From assembly GCF_023715345.1 (NCBI RefSeq), contig NZ_JAMBNY010000014.1, positions 37,229-101,228 of the forward strand: a DNA stretch of 64,000 bases. The letters run 5' to 3'. The notes under the pieces are model-generated. The model ran no database searches. It was not told where the DNA came from and saw nothing but the letters and a program-made list of their open reading frames with translations. Positions within the stretch are counted from its first letter, which is position 1. Each line of letters begins with the position of its first letter. Made by a program: the position numbers and the translations under genes. Source of the stretch: Paenibacillus camelliae (lineage in GTDB: Bacteria > Bacillota > Bacilli > Paenibacillales > Paenibacillaceae). Below, piece after piece: positions 1-13,056 of this stretch.

Positions 1-1127
1 GCTGCTCCCGCACGTAGATCTGTAGCTGTTACTTTAGCTCCCTGCAAAGCAGTGCTACCTGTTACAACAGCCGTTCTGCCATCAACTTTAATGTTCGCTG
101 CCATCTTAAGAAATTCCTCGACATGCATAAAGCGATTTTCAAATACGGTTTCCGTAACGACGCTTGTTCCTTCTGATACTAGCAACAACGCCATCATCTG
201 TGACTGCATATCTGTAGGAAAGCCAGGATGTGGCAATGTTTTAACATCGACTGATTTTAATGGATGCTGCGCACGTACATGCACACCGTTATCGTGAGCA
301 ACAACGCTCACGCCCATTTCCTCAAGCTTTGAAATAACTGGTGCCAAATGATCAGCAATAGCCCCTTCAACGAATACATCTCCGCCAGTAATGGCAGCAG
401 CAATCATATAAGTACCTGCTTCGATACGATCTGGTATAACACTATGTGCGGCTCCGTGCAGCGCTGTAACACCTTCAATACGAATAATTCCGGTTCCTGC
501 ACCTCTTACTTTACCACCCATTGCGTTGATATAGTTAGCCAAATCAACAATTTCCGGTTCTCTAGCCGCGTTTTCAATAATGGTTGTGCCGTTAGCTAAG
601 GAAGCTGCCATCATGATGTTTTCAGTAGCCCCAACGCTTGCGACATCTAAATAAATTTTTGCACCTTGAAGCCCTTGTGGACAGGTAGCTTCAATGGCAC
701 CTTGGTCTAGCTGAATCTTTGCACCCATCGCTTCAAATCCCTTTAGATGCTGTTCAATGGGACGTGAACCGATCGCGCAGCCGCCAGGCAGTGAAATTTT
801 AACTCTGCCAACTCGTGCAAGTAAAGGCCCCATCACTAAGAAGGAGGCTCTCATCTTACGTATCAGTTCATATGGAGCTTCCGATGACGTAATCTGTGCC
901 GCAGAGATCGTCATCGTCTCCTGATCAAATAGTGTGTCTGCACCAAGAGTGTTTAATACCTCACGAATGGTCATTACATCATCTAATTCAGGAACATCTG
1001 AAATTACACTTTTACCTTCAGTCGCTAATAATGAGGCCGCAAGAATAGGAAGTACCGCGTTTTTTGCTCCACTTACACGTACCGTACCCTTTAATCGTTG
1101 ACCTCCGCGGACGATAATCTTTGCCAT
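1..1127 (-). CDS. murA: UDP-N-acetylglucosamine 1-carboxyvinyltransferase MurA, 3' end cut by window edge
   Basis: Transfers enolpyruvate from PEP to UDP-GlcNAc, the first committed step of cytoplasmic peptidoglycan precursor synthesis. The visible 375 residues begin MAKIIVRGG and keep Lys22 in [10 protein letters not shown] and the catalytic Cys117 in the loop [11 protein letters not shown], the residue that fosfomycin modifies. The family is about 420-430 aa, so roughly 50 C-terminal residues lie beyond base 1. The start is ATG at 1127 with a strong GGAGGG ribosome site. It lies downstream of the DUF1146 gene, as murAA does next to ywzB in B. subtilis. The 250-bp gap upstream is AT-rich and contains a 12-bp palindrome GACGACGTCGTC near 1325; I see no gene in it. 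Confidence 0.96.
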   Translation of the reverse strand, partial: MAKIIVRGGQRLKGTVRVSGAKNAVLPILAASLLATEGKSVISDVPELDDVMTIREVLNTLGADTLFDQETMTISAAQITSSEAPYELIRKMRASFLVMGPLLARVGRVKISLPGGCAIGSRPIEQHLKGFEAMGAKIQLDQGAIEATCPQGLQGAKIYLDVASVGATENIMMAASLANGTTIIENAAREPEIVDLANYINAMGGKVRGAGTGIIRIEGVTALHGAAHSVIPDRIEAGTYMIAAAITGGDVFVEGAIADHLAPVISKLEEMGVSVVAHDNGVHVRAQHPLKSVDVKTLPHPGFPTDMQSQMMALLLVSEGTSVVTETVFENRFMHVEEFLKMAANIKVDGRTAVVTGSTALQGAKVTATDLRAGA

Positions 1128-1379
1128 CTTGCGTCCCTCCGCGAATCATATTTATCGGTTTCCGGATTTTTCCATTTAGAGTATAATCATACACTCATCA
1201 ACCTTCATCTTAACATCATTACCTATAAATCGACAACAACAATTTTAATTCGTTATAATATTGTCGATTTTAATAGTGAAATGTGTATTCAAAAAGTCTG
1301 ACTTATTGAACAATTTCTCAAAAGACGACGTCGTCATTTTTCATGTATTGATACCAAGTGTTTGCAATATTGATTCGAG

Positions 1380-1616
1380 TTATTCTACAAAATCTTGGAG
1401 CATTGTGGAGAAGCCCCAGTACTGCAGAAAAAAACTTCCTAACTGGTAACCGAGCACGATAGCAATGACAATTTGCAGCATCTTTGCTTTCGGATGGTTC
1501 ACATTTTTAAGTATTTTATCCCATGCAACGATGGATAGCAGCATCCATACGAATAAAATACACAAAACGACGACGACGATTGAAAAAATCCCTTGAACCC
1601 CTTCACTCATTGACAT
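1380..1616 (-). CDS. ywzB: DUF1146 family small membrane protein (YwzB-like)
   Basis: A 78-residue protein with two predicted membrane helices (about residues 8-30 and 48-65) separated by a short basic stretch containing NHPKAK. Length, hydropathy and position between the ATP synthase region and murA match YwzB/DUF1146, whose function is unknown. Two in-frame ATGs (1616 and 1610) follow an AGAAGGTGAGG ribosome site; the first is used here, and a GTG at 1622 is also possible. It begins only about 10 bp after the large NuoM-like gene ends, so the two are probably cotranscribed. Confidence 0.8.
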   Translation of the reverse strand: MSMSEGVQGIFSIVVVVLCILFVWMLLSIVAWDKILKNVNHPKAKMLQIVIAIVLGYQLGSFFLQYWGFSTMLQDFVE

Positions 1617-1626
1617 CCTCACCTTC

Positions 1627-3747
1627 TTATAACCAAAACGCTAGCCCTATTAGAGCTGCAAGAGAGCTGAAGCCTATGACGTACCAATGCACAGGAACAC
1701 TCATTAATTCAGTCACATCGAGCGATGTGTCCTTCGTAATGTACATTCGAATTATATATTCTAAAGGTATTGTAGCCATTAAAGTATGTGAGATGAGCCA
1801 CAGTGCAATTAACCCATATTGACCATACGCACTCCATAGTTCAATTATGCTTAGCTGATACGAAAACCCTGCTGATAAAGGAGCCGACATAAGTGCCAGT
1901 AAAAACAGCATAATGACAAAGGCAAGAATCGGCCTGCGGTGATATAAGCCAGTCAATGCATGAATCTGCATATGTTCTGGTGCGAGCACCGTCCTAAACA
2001 TGCTGTAGCAGCCGAGAAGCATAACAGCGTACCAGATGGCAGCAAGGATCGTCAGGGTAATGTCTAGCTCTGCTGACATCGCTTTGGCGCTTGTCACTAC
2101 TGCAATAAGCGTTAATAGATGATAGATCGCTTGCCACATCAACATCCGATTGATATTGCGCTGTCTATTATTAACGAGCCATATCGCTAGCGACATTGCG
2201 ATACTTACAACGACAGGCAGCTTCCACGCTACACTATTAAAATCAAATACCGATAAAAAGCTGGCATTCACTTCTGGCAATGCTGCAACTGCATGCTCCC
2301 AAAATTTATGTAGCTGATGCAGTTCATATTCCAATAAATCTACCGCAATAATTGGATAGCATCCTAGAACAATGATGAATGTCAGTAGAATGATAGCTGG
2401 CAAGGCTTCGATAAATCGAAGATCAGCTATATCCTTCATACGTGCATCAGCTTGTCCTTGTTGCAAGCGGAACAAAAAGCGTACATTATAAGCAACGACA
2501 CTCATCATACCAAGCACACCGGCAACTGTAATCCACCTACTAATAGGAAAGCTAAGCAGGATGGCATGGTAGGTTCCTAGAAAATGTGATAGGCCTGGTA
2601 TACCCATTAATCCACACAAAGCAGCTGTAAACATCCCGGTCAAATAAGGCGATCCTTTTAATGCTCCATTCCACTGCTCCAGCTGTAAGCTAGATGTTCT
2701 CTCATACAGGGATGTAAGCAGCACACAAAGCAAAGCGATAATGAGCTGGAATGACAGCATCTGCAGCCACATCATCGTCAATCCTATCTCTGAGCCTGAT
2801 AGCAGCAGTATAACGAGGATAGAGTATTGGCCCCATACAATATATGCGAGCCAGCTCTTCACATTTTGTTGGCGCCACAAGCCTATGCTAGCCAGCAGCC
2901 ATTGAAAACCCATAATCCAAATGACTGGCTTGCTAATCCAATGCATCATATCAGCGAAATATACTAGTCCGATGCGATAGCTAATATAGATGCCTATTGA
3001 ACCTATTGCTAGACTGTAGATTACAGATACAACGAGATGACTTTGCCTATATACTGATAAAAAAGGTCGATGCATTCCGATAATGGGAATATAACATACT
3101 AAACCTACTAGCAGCATGAAAAATGCTAATATTCGCTGATCATGATCTGCTGTTTCCGTTAATGTACTGGCGAGAGGAAGCTCCCCAAGCTGAACGTTAG
3201 ATAATTGAAAATACTGATCGCTACTACCAAGCAACAGGATGCAGCTCATCGAAATAAAAAATATTCCAGCTAGCTGCCAATAGAAAAATCGTCTTGCCGT
3301 TCTTTCAGAATGTTCGTCTCCCCATATCCCAATCAGTAGTAAAAATAGAAAGGCTAGCAGCAAAAGTGCCGCACACAATAGTAGTCCATCTCTGATTGAG
3401 TATATATGTAACAATACGGCTTCAACGAGTAACACTAACACATAGAATAGCTTATGTCGTTTTTTAATATGCACAGCCGCTATACATACAGCTAGCATCA
3501 CAACACTCGTAAAGAAGCTGAGCCAAAGCGAGACGCTATCCATGCCATAGCTTAGACTTATAATCGACACTTTTGTCGATAGGTGAATATGAAACTCCGA
3601 GAGCATCCCTCGTTGCATAGCTCCAAAAAGCATATAAGAAAGGATGATGAGGGGAGTAGCCGCGCTTACGATTGATAATCGCCGATAGCTTCGTAGATTA
3701 ATACGGTGGCAGAGGGCTAGAATACCTACTAGTACACCAGGAATCAC
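1627..3747 (-). CDS. Divergent NuoM-like membrane protein with NuoN-like C-terminal part (apparent fusion)
   Basis: A 706-residue polytopic protein. Residues 60-145 follow the NuoM pattern (GMDSVSL, then FYVLVLLVEA and LIGIWGDE), and residues 205-470 follow the rest of the antiporter-like fold. Residues 604-628 (RRPILAF to LSAGF) resemble the C-terminal NuoN motif. This suggests nuoM fused to a shortened nuoN. Conserved proton-path residues of NuoM are not visible: no Glu where FYVFWE is expected (about 127-132), and VCYIP at 217-221 in place of VKxP. The annotated GTG start is uncertain, because the frame stays open with a hydrophobic stretch back to the GGGGGG at the end of the upstream gene. 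No other complex I genes are nearby. A proton-translocating role is doubtful. Confidence 0.65.
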   Translation of the reverse strand: MIPGVLVGILALCHRINLRSYRRLSIVSAATPLIILSYMLFGAMQRGMLSEFHIHLSTKVSIISLSYGMDSVSLWLSFFTSVVMLAVCIAAVHIKKRHKLFYVLVLLVEAVLLHIYSIRDGLLLCAALLLLAFLFLLLIGIWGDEHSERTARRFFYWQLAGIFFISMSCILLLGSSDQYFQLSNVQLGELPLASTLTETADHDQRILAFFMLLVGLVCYIPIIGMHRPFLSVYRQSHLVVSVIYSLAIGSIGIYISYRIGLVYFADMMHWISKPVIWIMGFQWLLASIGLWRQQNVKSWLAYIVWGQYSILVILLLSGSEIGLTMMWLQMLSFQLIIALLCVLLTSLYERTSSLQLEQWNGALKGSPYLTGMFTAALCGLMGIPGLSHFLGTYHAILLSFPISRWITVAGVLGMMSVVAYNVRFLFRLQQGQADARMKDIADLRFIEALPAIILLTFIIVLGCYPIIAVDLLEYELHQLHKFWEHAVAALPEVNASFLSVFDFNSVAWKLPVVVSIAMSLAIWLVNNRQRNINRMLMWQAIYHLLTLIAVVTSAKAMSAELDITLTILAAIWYAVMLLGCYSMFRTVLAPEHMQIHALTGLYHRRPILAFVIMLFLLALMSAPLSAGFSYQLSIIELWSAYGQYGLIALWLISHTLMATIPLEYIIRMYITKDTSLDVTELMSVPVHWYVIGFSSLAALIGLAFWL

Positions 3748-3769
3748 AAGCAGCAGTGGTAATATGATA

Positions 3770-5536
3770 TTATTCAGTATTATCCCCCCCTACGCTATAC
3801 CATAGTACAATCATGATGATCGTTAAAACAGCAACAAGACCTATACTTTGCAGAATATTAGCCTGAGCTCCGGTACGACTAATGAAGCGTAATGGAAACG
3901 GAAGCCACGTCGTAAGCAGCTGGACGATGGCACGTTCTATAAGCTGACCACCTCTAGCCACAAGTCGCCCCAGCTTCCTAATCGTATTAGCTAGTCGCTC
4001 TCCACTTTGTTGGAGCCCTTCGTCGATATATTCAAGTTTACTGGATAACGCTCCAGTAATTCGTTCGCTGAACAACCAAGCAATCATAACACCTACGGCT
4101 ATACTGAGCATAGTTAAAAGCATAGGACCAAGCTTCATCGTTTCCATCGTCTGCATATTAAACAACCATTGCTCTAGCCGTTGATTATCAACTAACCAAA
4201 GTAACCCTAATCCAATTAACAATAGAGCTGGCCATAACACAATAAAGACCGCTCCTCTTTTTGGAGGGAAAGACAACTTTTTCCAATATGATGTAAAGGA
4301 TATCGTTACGCCTAATGCCGAGCACATGACAACGAGCAGAGCCGCAATTGTCCAGCTTGAATTCTGCACAGCAATGGTAGCAATTAATGACTGTTGCATC
4401 CAGTAGCCACTTAATGGCGGCACACCAATTAGTGTAAGCACGGCAACCAGGAAAGAGCCAAACACAATAACCGAGGAGGTACGTATGGCTGAGCCGTAGA
4501 TCGCAATCAAAGACAGCATAATAAACGTCAGCTGAGCGATCATGTAAACATAGACACCATGCCCATATGCAAATATCATAATGCCTACCATGGTCATGCC
4601 GATATAAGCCATTGCATCCTGTATACGCGTAAGTATACGTATGGTGCACCAGAGAACGACAATAGCACCGAGCCACTTACATAATGTCAACACATCCGTA
4701 CTTTCTGTAATGACGACTCGAAACCGAAGAAGAATAGAGATAGGCAACAGCGCACTGCCAAAGCAGAAAATTACCACTCTTAGAATCGGGCGTTCAAGCT
4801 CAAGCTGCTTCATCCAGTGTCCATATGGAATAAGACCTGCTATAAACAACGCGCTCGCAACGAGAGCACCGGCAATGATATGTTTCATCTGCTGCGTAAA
4901 TCCTGCTGCCGAGCCACTGAAAAACGTTTCAAGCATCGTAAACTCTAATGAGTGATTCGGTATGTACCAATATAGAACGACTAGTGCAGCAAGAAATGCG
5001 GCATAGCCTGCCAATTGTGCCGTAATAAATTGAAAGATTGCTTTTGGTTTACTGCCATATATCGGATGAGATAACAGCAAATATAGACTGAAGCTTATAA
5101 GCAATGCACAAGCAAAAAAGGTGACAGCATGATCAGCTAATACAACTCCGCTTGCTGCAAACAATAATAAGCCCATGTAGCCATATATCGATGATATCGC
5201 GGCTTGATCCTGCTTATGATAGAGCAGACATAGCAGTAGGATATTGATCCCTGTAATTAAAACAAGCAGCCATGCAGCCAAATTGTTTAACTCATAGCCA
5301 ATACGGAAGAATGTATCTCCGATAACGAGCCAATCGACATAGTAGCTATAATCATCAGCCTGGATAGTTGCCCTCTCCCACGTCAATCCAATCGCTATGA
5401 TAAATGCCGCAGCGGAAAGCAATGTACTACTTACTACCATTACGCGCTGATGACTTCTGCCAACCGTTAATCCAATAATAAATATTAAGCCATATAAAAA
5501 AGGGATTACCCATACGATATCTGACCATGCAAGCAT
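3770..5536 (-). CDS. Divergent NuoL-like membrane protein
   Basis: A 588-residue protein with many membrane helices and an amphipathic C-terminal stretch (about 495-560) before a final helix, as in the NuoL/MrpA antiporter-like family. The segment DHAVTFFACALLI (135-147) aligns with the NuoL helix containing the essential WE pair, but Cys-Ala replaces Trp-Glu. The KSAQ lysine is replaced near residue 232 (IAGLIP), and the HAATMV histidine near residue 257 (IFCFGS). The fold looks retained and the pump chemistry lost. The gene has its own promoter after the atp terminator and precedes the NuoM/N-like gene, preserving the L-M-N order. Its ATG has an AGAGAGGTG ribosome site. Confidence 0.65.
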   Translation of the reverse strand: MLAWSDIVWVIPFLYGLIFIIGLTVGRSHQRVMVVSSTLLSAAAFIIAIGLTWERATIQADDYSYYVDWLVIGDTFFRIGYELNNLAAWLLVLITGINILLLCLLYHKQDQAAISSIYGYMGLLLFAASGVVLADHAVTFFACALLISFSLYLLLSHPIYGSKPKAIFQFITAQLAGYAAFLAALVVLYWYIPNHSLEFTMLETFFSGSAAGFTQQMKHIIAGALVASALFIAGLIPYGHWMKQLELERPILRVVIFCFGSALLPISILLRFRVVITESTDVLTLCKWLGAIVVLWCTIRILTRIQDAMAYIGMTMVGIMIFAYGHGVYVYMIAQLTFIMLSLIAIYGSAIRTSSVIVFGSFLVAVLTLIGVPPLSGYWMQQSLIATIAVQNSSWTIAALLVVMCSALGVTISFTSYWKKLSFPPKRGAVFIVLWPALLLIGLGLLWLVDNQRLEQWLFNMQTMETMKLGPMLLTMLSIAVGVMIAWLFSERITGALSSKLEYIDEGLQQSGERLANTIRKLGRLVARGGQLIERAIVQLLTTWLPFPLRFISRTGAQANILQSIGLVAVLTIIMIVLWYSVGGDNTE

Positions 5537-5573
5537 ATTGTTGTTTCACCTCTCTAACGAGCAGTCACTATTA

Positions 5574-5602
5574 ATCTTACTAATGTGCAAGCTAGTTGTC
5601 CA
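5574..5602 (-). promoter_or_regulatory. Predicted sigma-A promoter of the NuoL-like operon
   Basis: Minus-strand TGGACA (5597-5602) and TAAGAT (5574-5579) are separated by 17 bp. They lie just after the atpC terminator and about 40 bp before the NuoL-like start. The spacing is ideal and each box is one mismatch from consensus. Confidence 0.5.
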
Positions 5603-5629
5603 GTTTGTCTATGGTGGCGCTATCTAATA

Positions 5630-5667
5630 AAAAAGCTGCCTATTGCCATAGCAATAAGCAGCTTTTT
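5630..5667 (-). terminator. Rho-independent terminator of the atp operon
   Basis: A 17-bp stem AAAAAGCTGC...GCAGCTTTTT with a 4-nt loop and a terminal T-run on the minus strand begins directly after the atpC stop codon. It separates the ATP synthase operon from the NuoL-like operon. Confidence 0.88.
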
Positions 5668-5668
5668 A

Positions 5669-6076
5669 TTATTTGTGAATATGTGTAACGTTCAGACGAT
5701 TCATTGCACGCTGAAGAGCAAGCTCTGCTCTGCGGAAATCAATTTCATCGGTTTTCGCAATGGTTAAACGCTGCTCAGCACGCTGCTTAGCGGCCTCTGC
5801 ACGTTCAATATTGATGTCCTCTGCAAGTTCTGCACTTTCAGCTAGAATAACGACCTTGTCCTTACGAACTTCGATGAATCCGCCATTCACTGCAACTACA
5901 TCCGAGATCCCATCACGCTTAATGGTTACTGGCGCAATACGTAAAGGTGTAACAAGCGGAATATGGTTAGGCATAATACCTAGCTGACCTTCAAGGCCTG
6001 TAACAACAACCATATTTGCTTGCTCTCCATATACTTTGCGCTCAGGCGTTACGATTTCTACTAGAAACGTACTCAT
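5669..6076 (-). CDS. atpC: F1F0 ATP synthase subunit epsilon
   Basis: The 135-residue epsilon subunit sits on the gamma rotor and modulates ATP hydrolysis. The beta-sandwich domain (1-85) has VVTGLEGQLGIMPNHIPL and ends in FIEVRKDKVVILAESAE. The C-terminal helical hairpin (88-133) is rich in Ala, Glu and Arg. It is the last gene of the operon, 21 bp after atpD, and is followed at once by the terminator. Confidence 0.97.
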   Translation of the reverse strand: MSTFLVEIVTPERKVYGEQANMVVVTGLEGQLGIMPNHIPLVTPLRIAPVTIKRDGISDVVAVNGGFIEVRKDKVVILAESAELAEDINIERAEAAKQRAEQRLTIAKTDEIDFRRAELALQRAMNRLNVTHIHK

Positions 6077-6097
6077 GTGGATTCCTCCCGCCCTTCG

Positions 6098-8402
<2,305 letters not shown>

Positions 8403-8513
8403 TCGTTTCACCCGCCTTCGATGCCCAGCATCGCTGCCAGGCTTGGTAAGGGATCTGTACTATGCATCACGTACAGATGATATTATGTCGAACGAGCGTT
8501 GCTGCGCCGTCTA

Positions 8514-10043
<1,530 letters not shown>

Positions 10044-10592
10044 CTACAGTGCTTTAGAATTTAAAGTTTTTTGCAAACGCTCCAGCTTACCTGCTAGACT
10101 TCCGTCGTAAAGGCGATCACCGATACGCACTTGTACGCCACCAAGAAGCGCTGGATTTTCGACTTGCTCAGCAACGATCTTTTTGCCTGTAATTCCTTCG
10201 AATTGAGCAGCTACACCTGCCAGCTCAGCATCTGACAGCTTTTTCGCAGTATAAACTACCGCTTTAGCTTGGCCAAGTGCTGCACCTGCGATTTTAACGT
10301 AGCTATCATATAAATTCGGGATTACGGATTGGCGACCACGCTCAATCATAAGTCGTAACGTGCTGTATACAAGCTCAGACAGCTCTGCGCCGAAGGAATC
10401 CTTCAACAGCTGCATTTTGTTTTCAGTCTGCACGCTTGGCAGAGCTAAAAATTTATTCAATTGCTCATTGCTCTCTAACGCGTCAACAATAAGCTTAAGC
10501 TCATTTTCAACTTGAGAAACGATCTTGCCAGCGGCTGCAAGTTCGAACAACGCTTGTGCGTAGCGTTTAGCTACCACGATATCGCGGCTCAT
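10044..10592 (-). CDS. atpH: F1F0 ATP synthase subunit delta
   Basis: The 182-residue peripheral-stalk protein joining alpha subunits to b. The N-terminal six-helix domain has VAKRYAQALFELA and the C-terminal part has NPALLGGVQVRIGDRLYDGS, the family signature. Its ATG overlaps the atpF stop by 4 bp, implying translational coupling. Confidence 0.96.
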   Translation of the reverse strand: MSRDIVVAKRYAQALFELAAAGKIVSQVENELKLIVDALESNEQLNKFLALPSVQTENKMQLLKDSFGAELSELVYSTLRLMIERGRQSVIPNLYDSYVKIAGAALGQAKAVVYTAKKLSDAELAGVAAQFEGITGKKIVAEQVENPALLGGVQVRIGDRLYDGSLAGKLERLQKTLNSKAL

Positions 10593-11071
10593 TTACTTCC
10601 AACCTCTTTAAGATACTTGTTAACAATCTCCTCTTGGGATTTCTCGTCCACTTGCTTCTCAATAATTTTGGAAGCGATTTGCACAGAAATGCCGCCCACT
10701 TCTGTACGAAGCGCGGAGATCGCTTTATTTTTCTCACTCTCGATATCTTTGAGTGCTTCATCCTTAAGTCTAGCTGCTTCATTTTTAGCAGATGTAACAA
10801 TTTCATCAGCTTGCTTCGAGCTAGTTGCACGAGCCTGCTCAAGAATTGCATATGCTTCCTTACGTGCTTCATCAAGCGCTGCCTTTTGCTCAGCCATCGA
10901 AGCTTCCGCTGCGTTACGGCTAGTTTCTGCAGCATTCATTTGTTCTTTAATTAACTCTCTACGCTTCTCCATTACTCCAAACAATGGACCGAACGCATAT
11001 TTGTTCAAAAGCCAGAGCAAGAGTAGAAAGGCAATAATTGTAATCAAGGTAGATGACATAACGATATCCAT
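10589..11071 (-). CDS. atpF: F1F0 ATP synthase subunit b
   Basis: The 160-residue stator protein has one N-terminal membrane helix (about 5-25, with FLLLLWLLNKYAFGPL) followed by a long charged coiled coil (30-140) rich in Ala, Glu, Lys and Arg. It overlaps atpH by 4 bp. Confidence 0.96.
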   Translation of the reverse strand: MDIVMSSTLITIIAFLLLLWLLNKYAFGPLFGVMEKRRELIKEQMNAAETSRNAAEASMAEQKAALDEARKEAYAILEQARATSSKQADEIVTSAKNEAARLKDEALKDIESEKNKAISALRTEVGGISVQIASKIIEKQVDEKSQEEIVNKYLKEVGSK

Positions 11072-11156
11072 ATCTGCACTCCTTTCCTCCGATTAGTAAA
11101 GGTAATCAAAACAAAGGCGAAGAGGGCAAGCCCTTCCCCGCCATTAGAGGTAAATA

Positions 11157-11408
<252 letters not shown>

Positions 11409-11471
11409 TTAAAATCTGTATAACAAACCTTGAAGCCGCCCATTAGGCTCGTTCAAAGCTAGTTCCTAACA

Positions 11472-12242
11472 TTAATGGCTCAATGCAGGATCGTCCTCGT
11501 GAACGGCTGCCTGCGAGATATACACCATTGTAAGAATTGTGAATAGGAAGGCTTGAATTGCACCTACGAAAATACTAAAGCCTTGCCATACCATCATAAA
11601 CGGTACGCCCCAACCACCTAGCATCAAAATGGTTGTAATTAAGATTTCACCCGCTAGAATGTTTGCGTATAGACGCAAAGCCAACGTTAAAGGCTTCGCC
11701 AGCGTTTCAATCAAGTTAATTGGGAAGAAAATTGGATATGGCTCAAAGTAATGCTTCAAATAGTGCTTTTTATTCCACTTTAACCCTAGAGAATGCACGA
11801 TGATGAATACGACAAGCGCTAGTCCAGCTGTTACCGATAGATCAGCTGTTGGAGATTTCCACCAAGCGATATGCGCATGACCATCATGAGAATCAAGCAC
11901 TGCTTGCGTAATACCTAGCCACTCAATTTCTGTTGTTGCTTCCGTCACGATTTGGAACGGCAAGCCTAGCAAGTTACCTACGAAAATAAATACAATGATC
12001 GTCATCCCTAAGCTAACAAACTTCTTTGCTTTTTCAAACGGCATTGTACTTGCAATCGTGCTGTGAACGAATTCGATAATCCACTCCATGAAGTTTTGCA
12101 TCTTACTAGGATTTTCAACTGATAGATTACGAACAGATAAGCGAGCTAGCACTAATACAATTATTGAAGTTACAACAATTGCAATAATAGCTGAAAGGTC
12201 AAAGCGGATCCCCATGAATTCCACTATTGGAAACAAATGCAT
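11472..12242 (-). CDS. atpB: F1F0 ATP synthase subunit a
   Basis: The 256-residue F0 stator channel has five or six helices. The essential Arg is in LTLALRLYANILAGEIL. The C-terminal helix contains FTILTMVYISQA. It lies between atpI and atpE. Confidence 0.97.
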   Translation of the reverse strand: MHLFPIVEFMGIRFDLSAIIAIVVTSIIVLVLARLSVRNLSVENPSKMQNFMEWIIEFVHSTIASTMPFEKAKKFVSLGMTIIVFIFVGNLLGLPFQIVTEATTEIEWLGITQAVLDSHDGHAHIAWWKSPTADLSVTAGLALVVFIIVHSLGLKWNKKHYLKHYFEPYPIFFPINLIETLAKPLTLALRLYANILAGEILITTILMLGGWGVPFMMVWQGFSIFVGAIQAFLFTILTMVYISQAAVHEDDPALSH

Positions 12243-12251
12243 AAGTCAATA

Positions 12252-12644
12252 TCACCCCTTTCCGCTGTTATTTTCTTTCACAGTGTGAATAAAAGCTGCC
12301 ACTAATATAAGAAAAGGCATCACCATGCTGCCAACAAGCGCTGCAGGTAAATTGATTATGTCTGGGTATCGATAGCCGAACATCGCAAGCAGTAAAACCG
12401 TCGCGATCCGATTACCAAATCCGAGCCCTTTTCTTCTTGTGCGAGTTCCTTCTTGCTGCACTGCAGATTCAGTTGACATTACAACTCTCCGCTGCAATAA
12501 AAACGCATTCATAGCACTCGCGAGTAAGCCCAGCGCTAACCCTAATGCCACTGATCTCCACTGGGGCAATGCAGCATAGGCGATTAACGTCGGCACCAGA
12601 AGGCAGAGCATCCAACGTGTTGCTGACTTCATCATTTTATCCAT
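12252..12644 (-). CDS. atpI: ATP synthase protein I
   Basis: A 130-residue protein with four hydrophobic segments, the usual first-position partner of F0 operons, thought to assist c-ring assembly or magnesium handling. The family is poorly conserved, so the call rests on topology and position before atpB. It overlaps the upstream small gene by 8 bp. Confidence 0.85.
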   Translation of the reverse strand: MDKMMKSATRWMLCLLVPTLIAYAALPQWRSVALGLALGLLASAMNAFLLQRRVVMSTESAVQQEGTRTRRKGLGFGNRIATVLLLAMFGYRYPDIINLPAALVGSMVMPFLILVAAFIHTVKENNSGKG

Positions 12645-12867
12645 CGGAGCCCTCCAACACCTTCAATACTACTAAGATTGCAGATCCGATCCCAATAGCA
12701 AGTCCAGTTAGAACACCACCGATGAGCCAACCCTTGCTGCCAGTCAAATCACTCACATAAGAACCTACCCAATAGCCAAGAACAATGAAGATTGCGACCT
12801 GTATTCCGAATACTCCCATAAGAGCAATAGCAAAAATTGGCCGATCTTTTTTTCTTTGCTTTGTCAT
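12637..12867 (-). CDS. atpZ: AtpZ/AtpI-type small membrane protein
   Basis: A 76-residue protein with two membrane helices. GYWVGSYVSDLTGSKGWLIG is the typical glycine-rich AtpZ hairpin. It is the first gene of the ATP synthase operon. AtpZ-AtpI pairs have been linked to divalent cation transport supporting the synthase. GACAGGAGTG precedes the ATG. Confidence 0.8.
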   Translation of the reverse strand: MTKQRKKDRPIFAIALMGVFGIQVAIFIVLGYWVGSYVSDLTGSKGWLIGGVLTGLAIGIGSAILVVLKVLEGSDG

Positions 12868-12895
12868 AGGTAGACACTCCTGTCAATCCTAATAT

Positions 12896-12925
12896 ATTTT
12901 ATCGAAGCGGTAGAAGGTTTGTCAA
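12896..12925 (-). promoter_or_regulatory. Predicted sigma-A promoter of the atp operon
   Basis: Minus-strand TTGACA (12920-12925) and TAAAAT (12896-12901) are separated by 18 bp, about 30 bp before the first start codon. This is a near-consensus vegetative promoter. Confidence 0.7.
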
Positions 12926-12956
12926 TTCTAATTCCAATATAAATGCTTATATTTAC

Positions 12957-12992
12957 GGCTAACAATCCTTATCTGATAAGGGTTGTTAGCCA
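12957..12992 (-). terminator. Hairpin between wecB and the atp promoter
   Basis: Arms GGCTAACAA and TTGTTAGCC, extended by an inner CCTTATC/GATAAGG, form a long stem on either strand. There is no clear T-run, so termination of wecB is likely but not certain. The direct neighbourhood also contains a short repeat of TACTGTATACTGTATA (about 13010-13026). Confidence 0.5.
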
Positions 12993-13056
12993 GCGAAAAC
13001 CGTACAGTACTACTGTATACTGTATATTCGGCTACGTCATCTTCTTAAAACAAAAA

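Noticed and set aside
4188..4676. A 162-codon frame inside the NuoL-like gene
   Set aside because: Same strand, other frame; cysteine- and tyrosine-rich, no ribosome site, wholly inside a better-supported gene.
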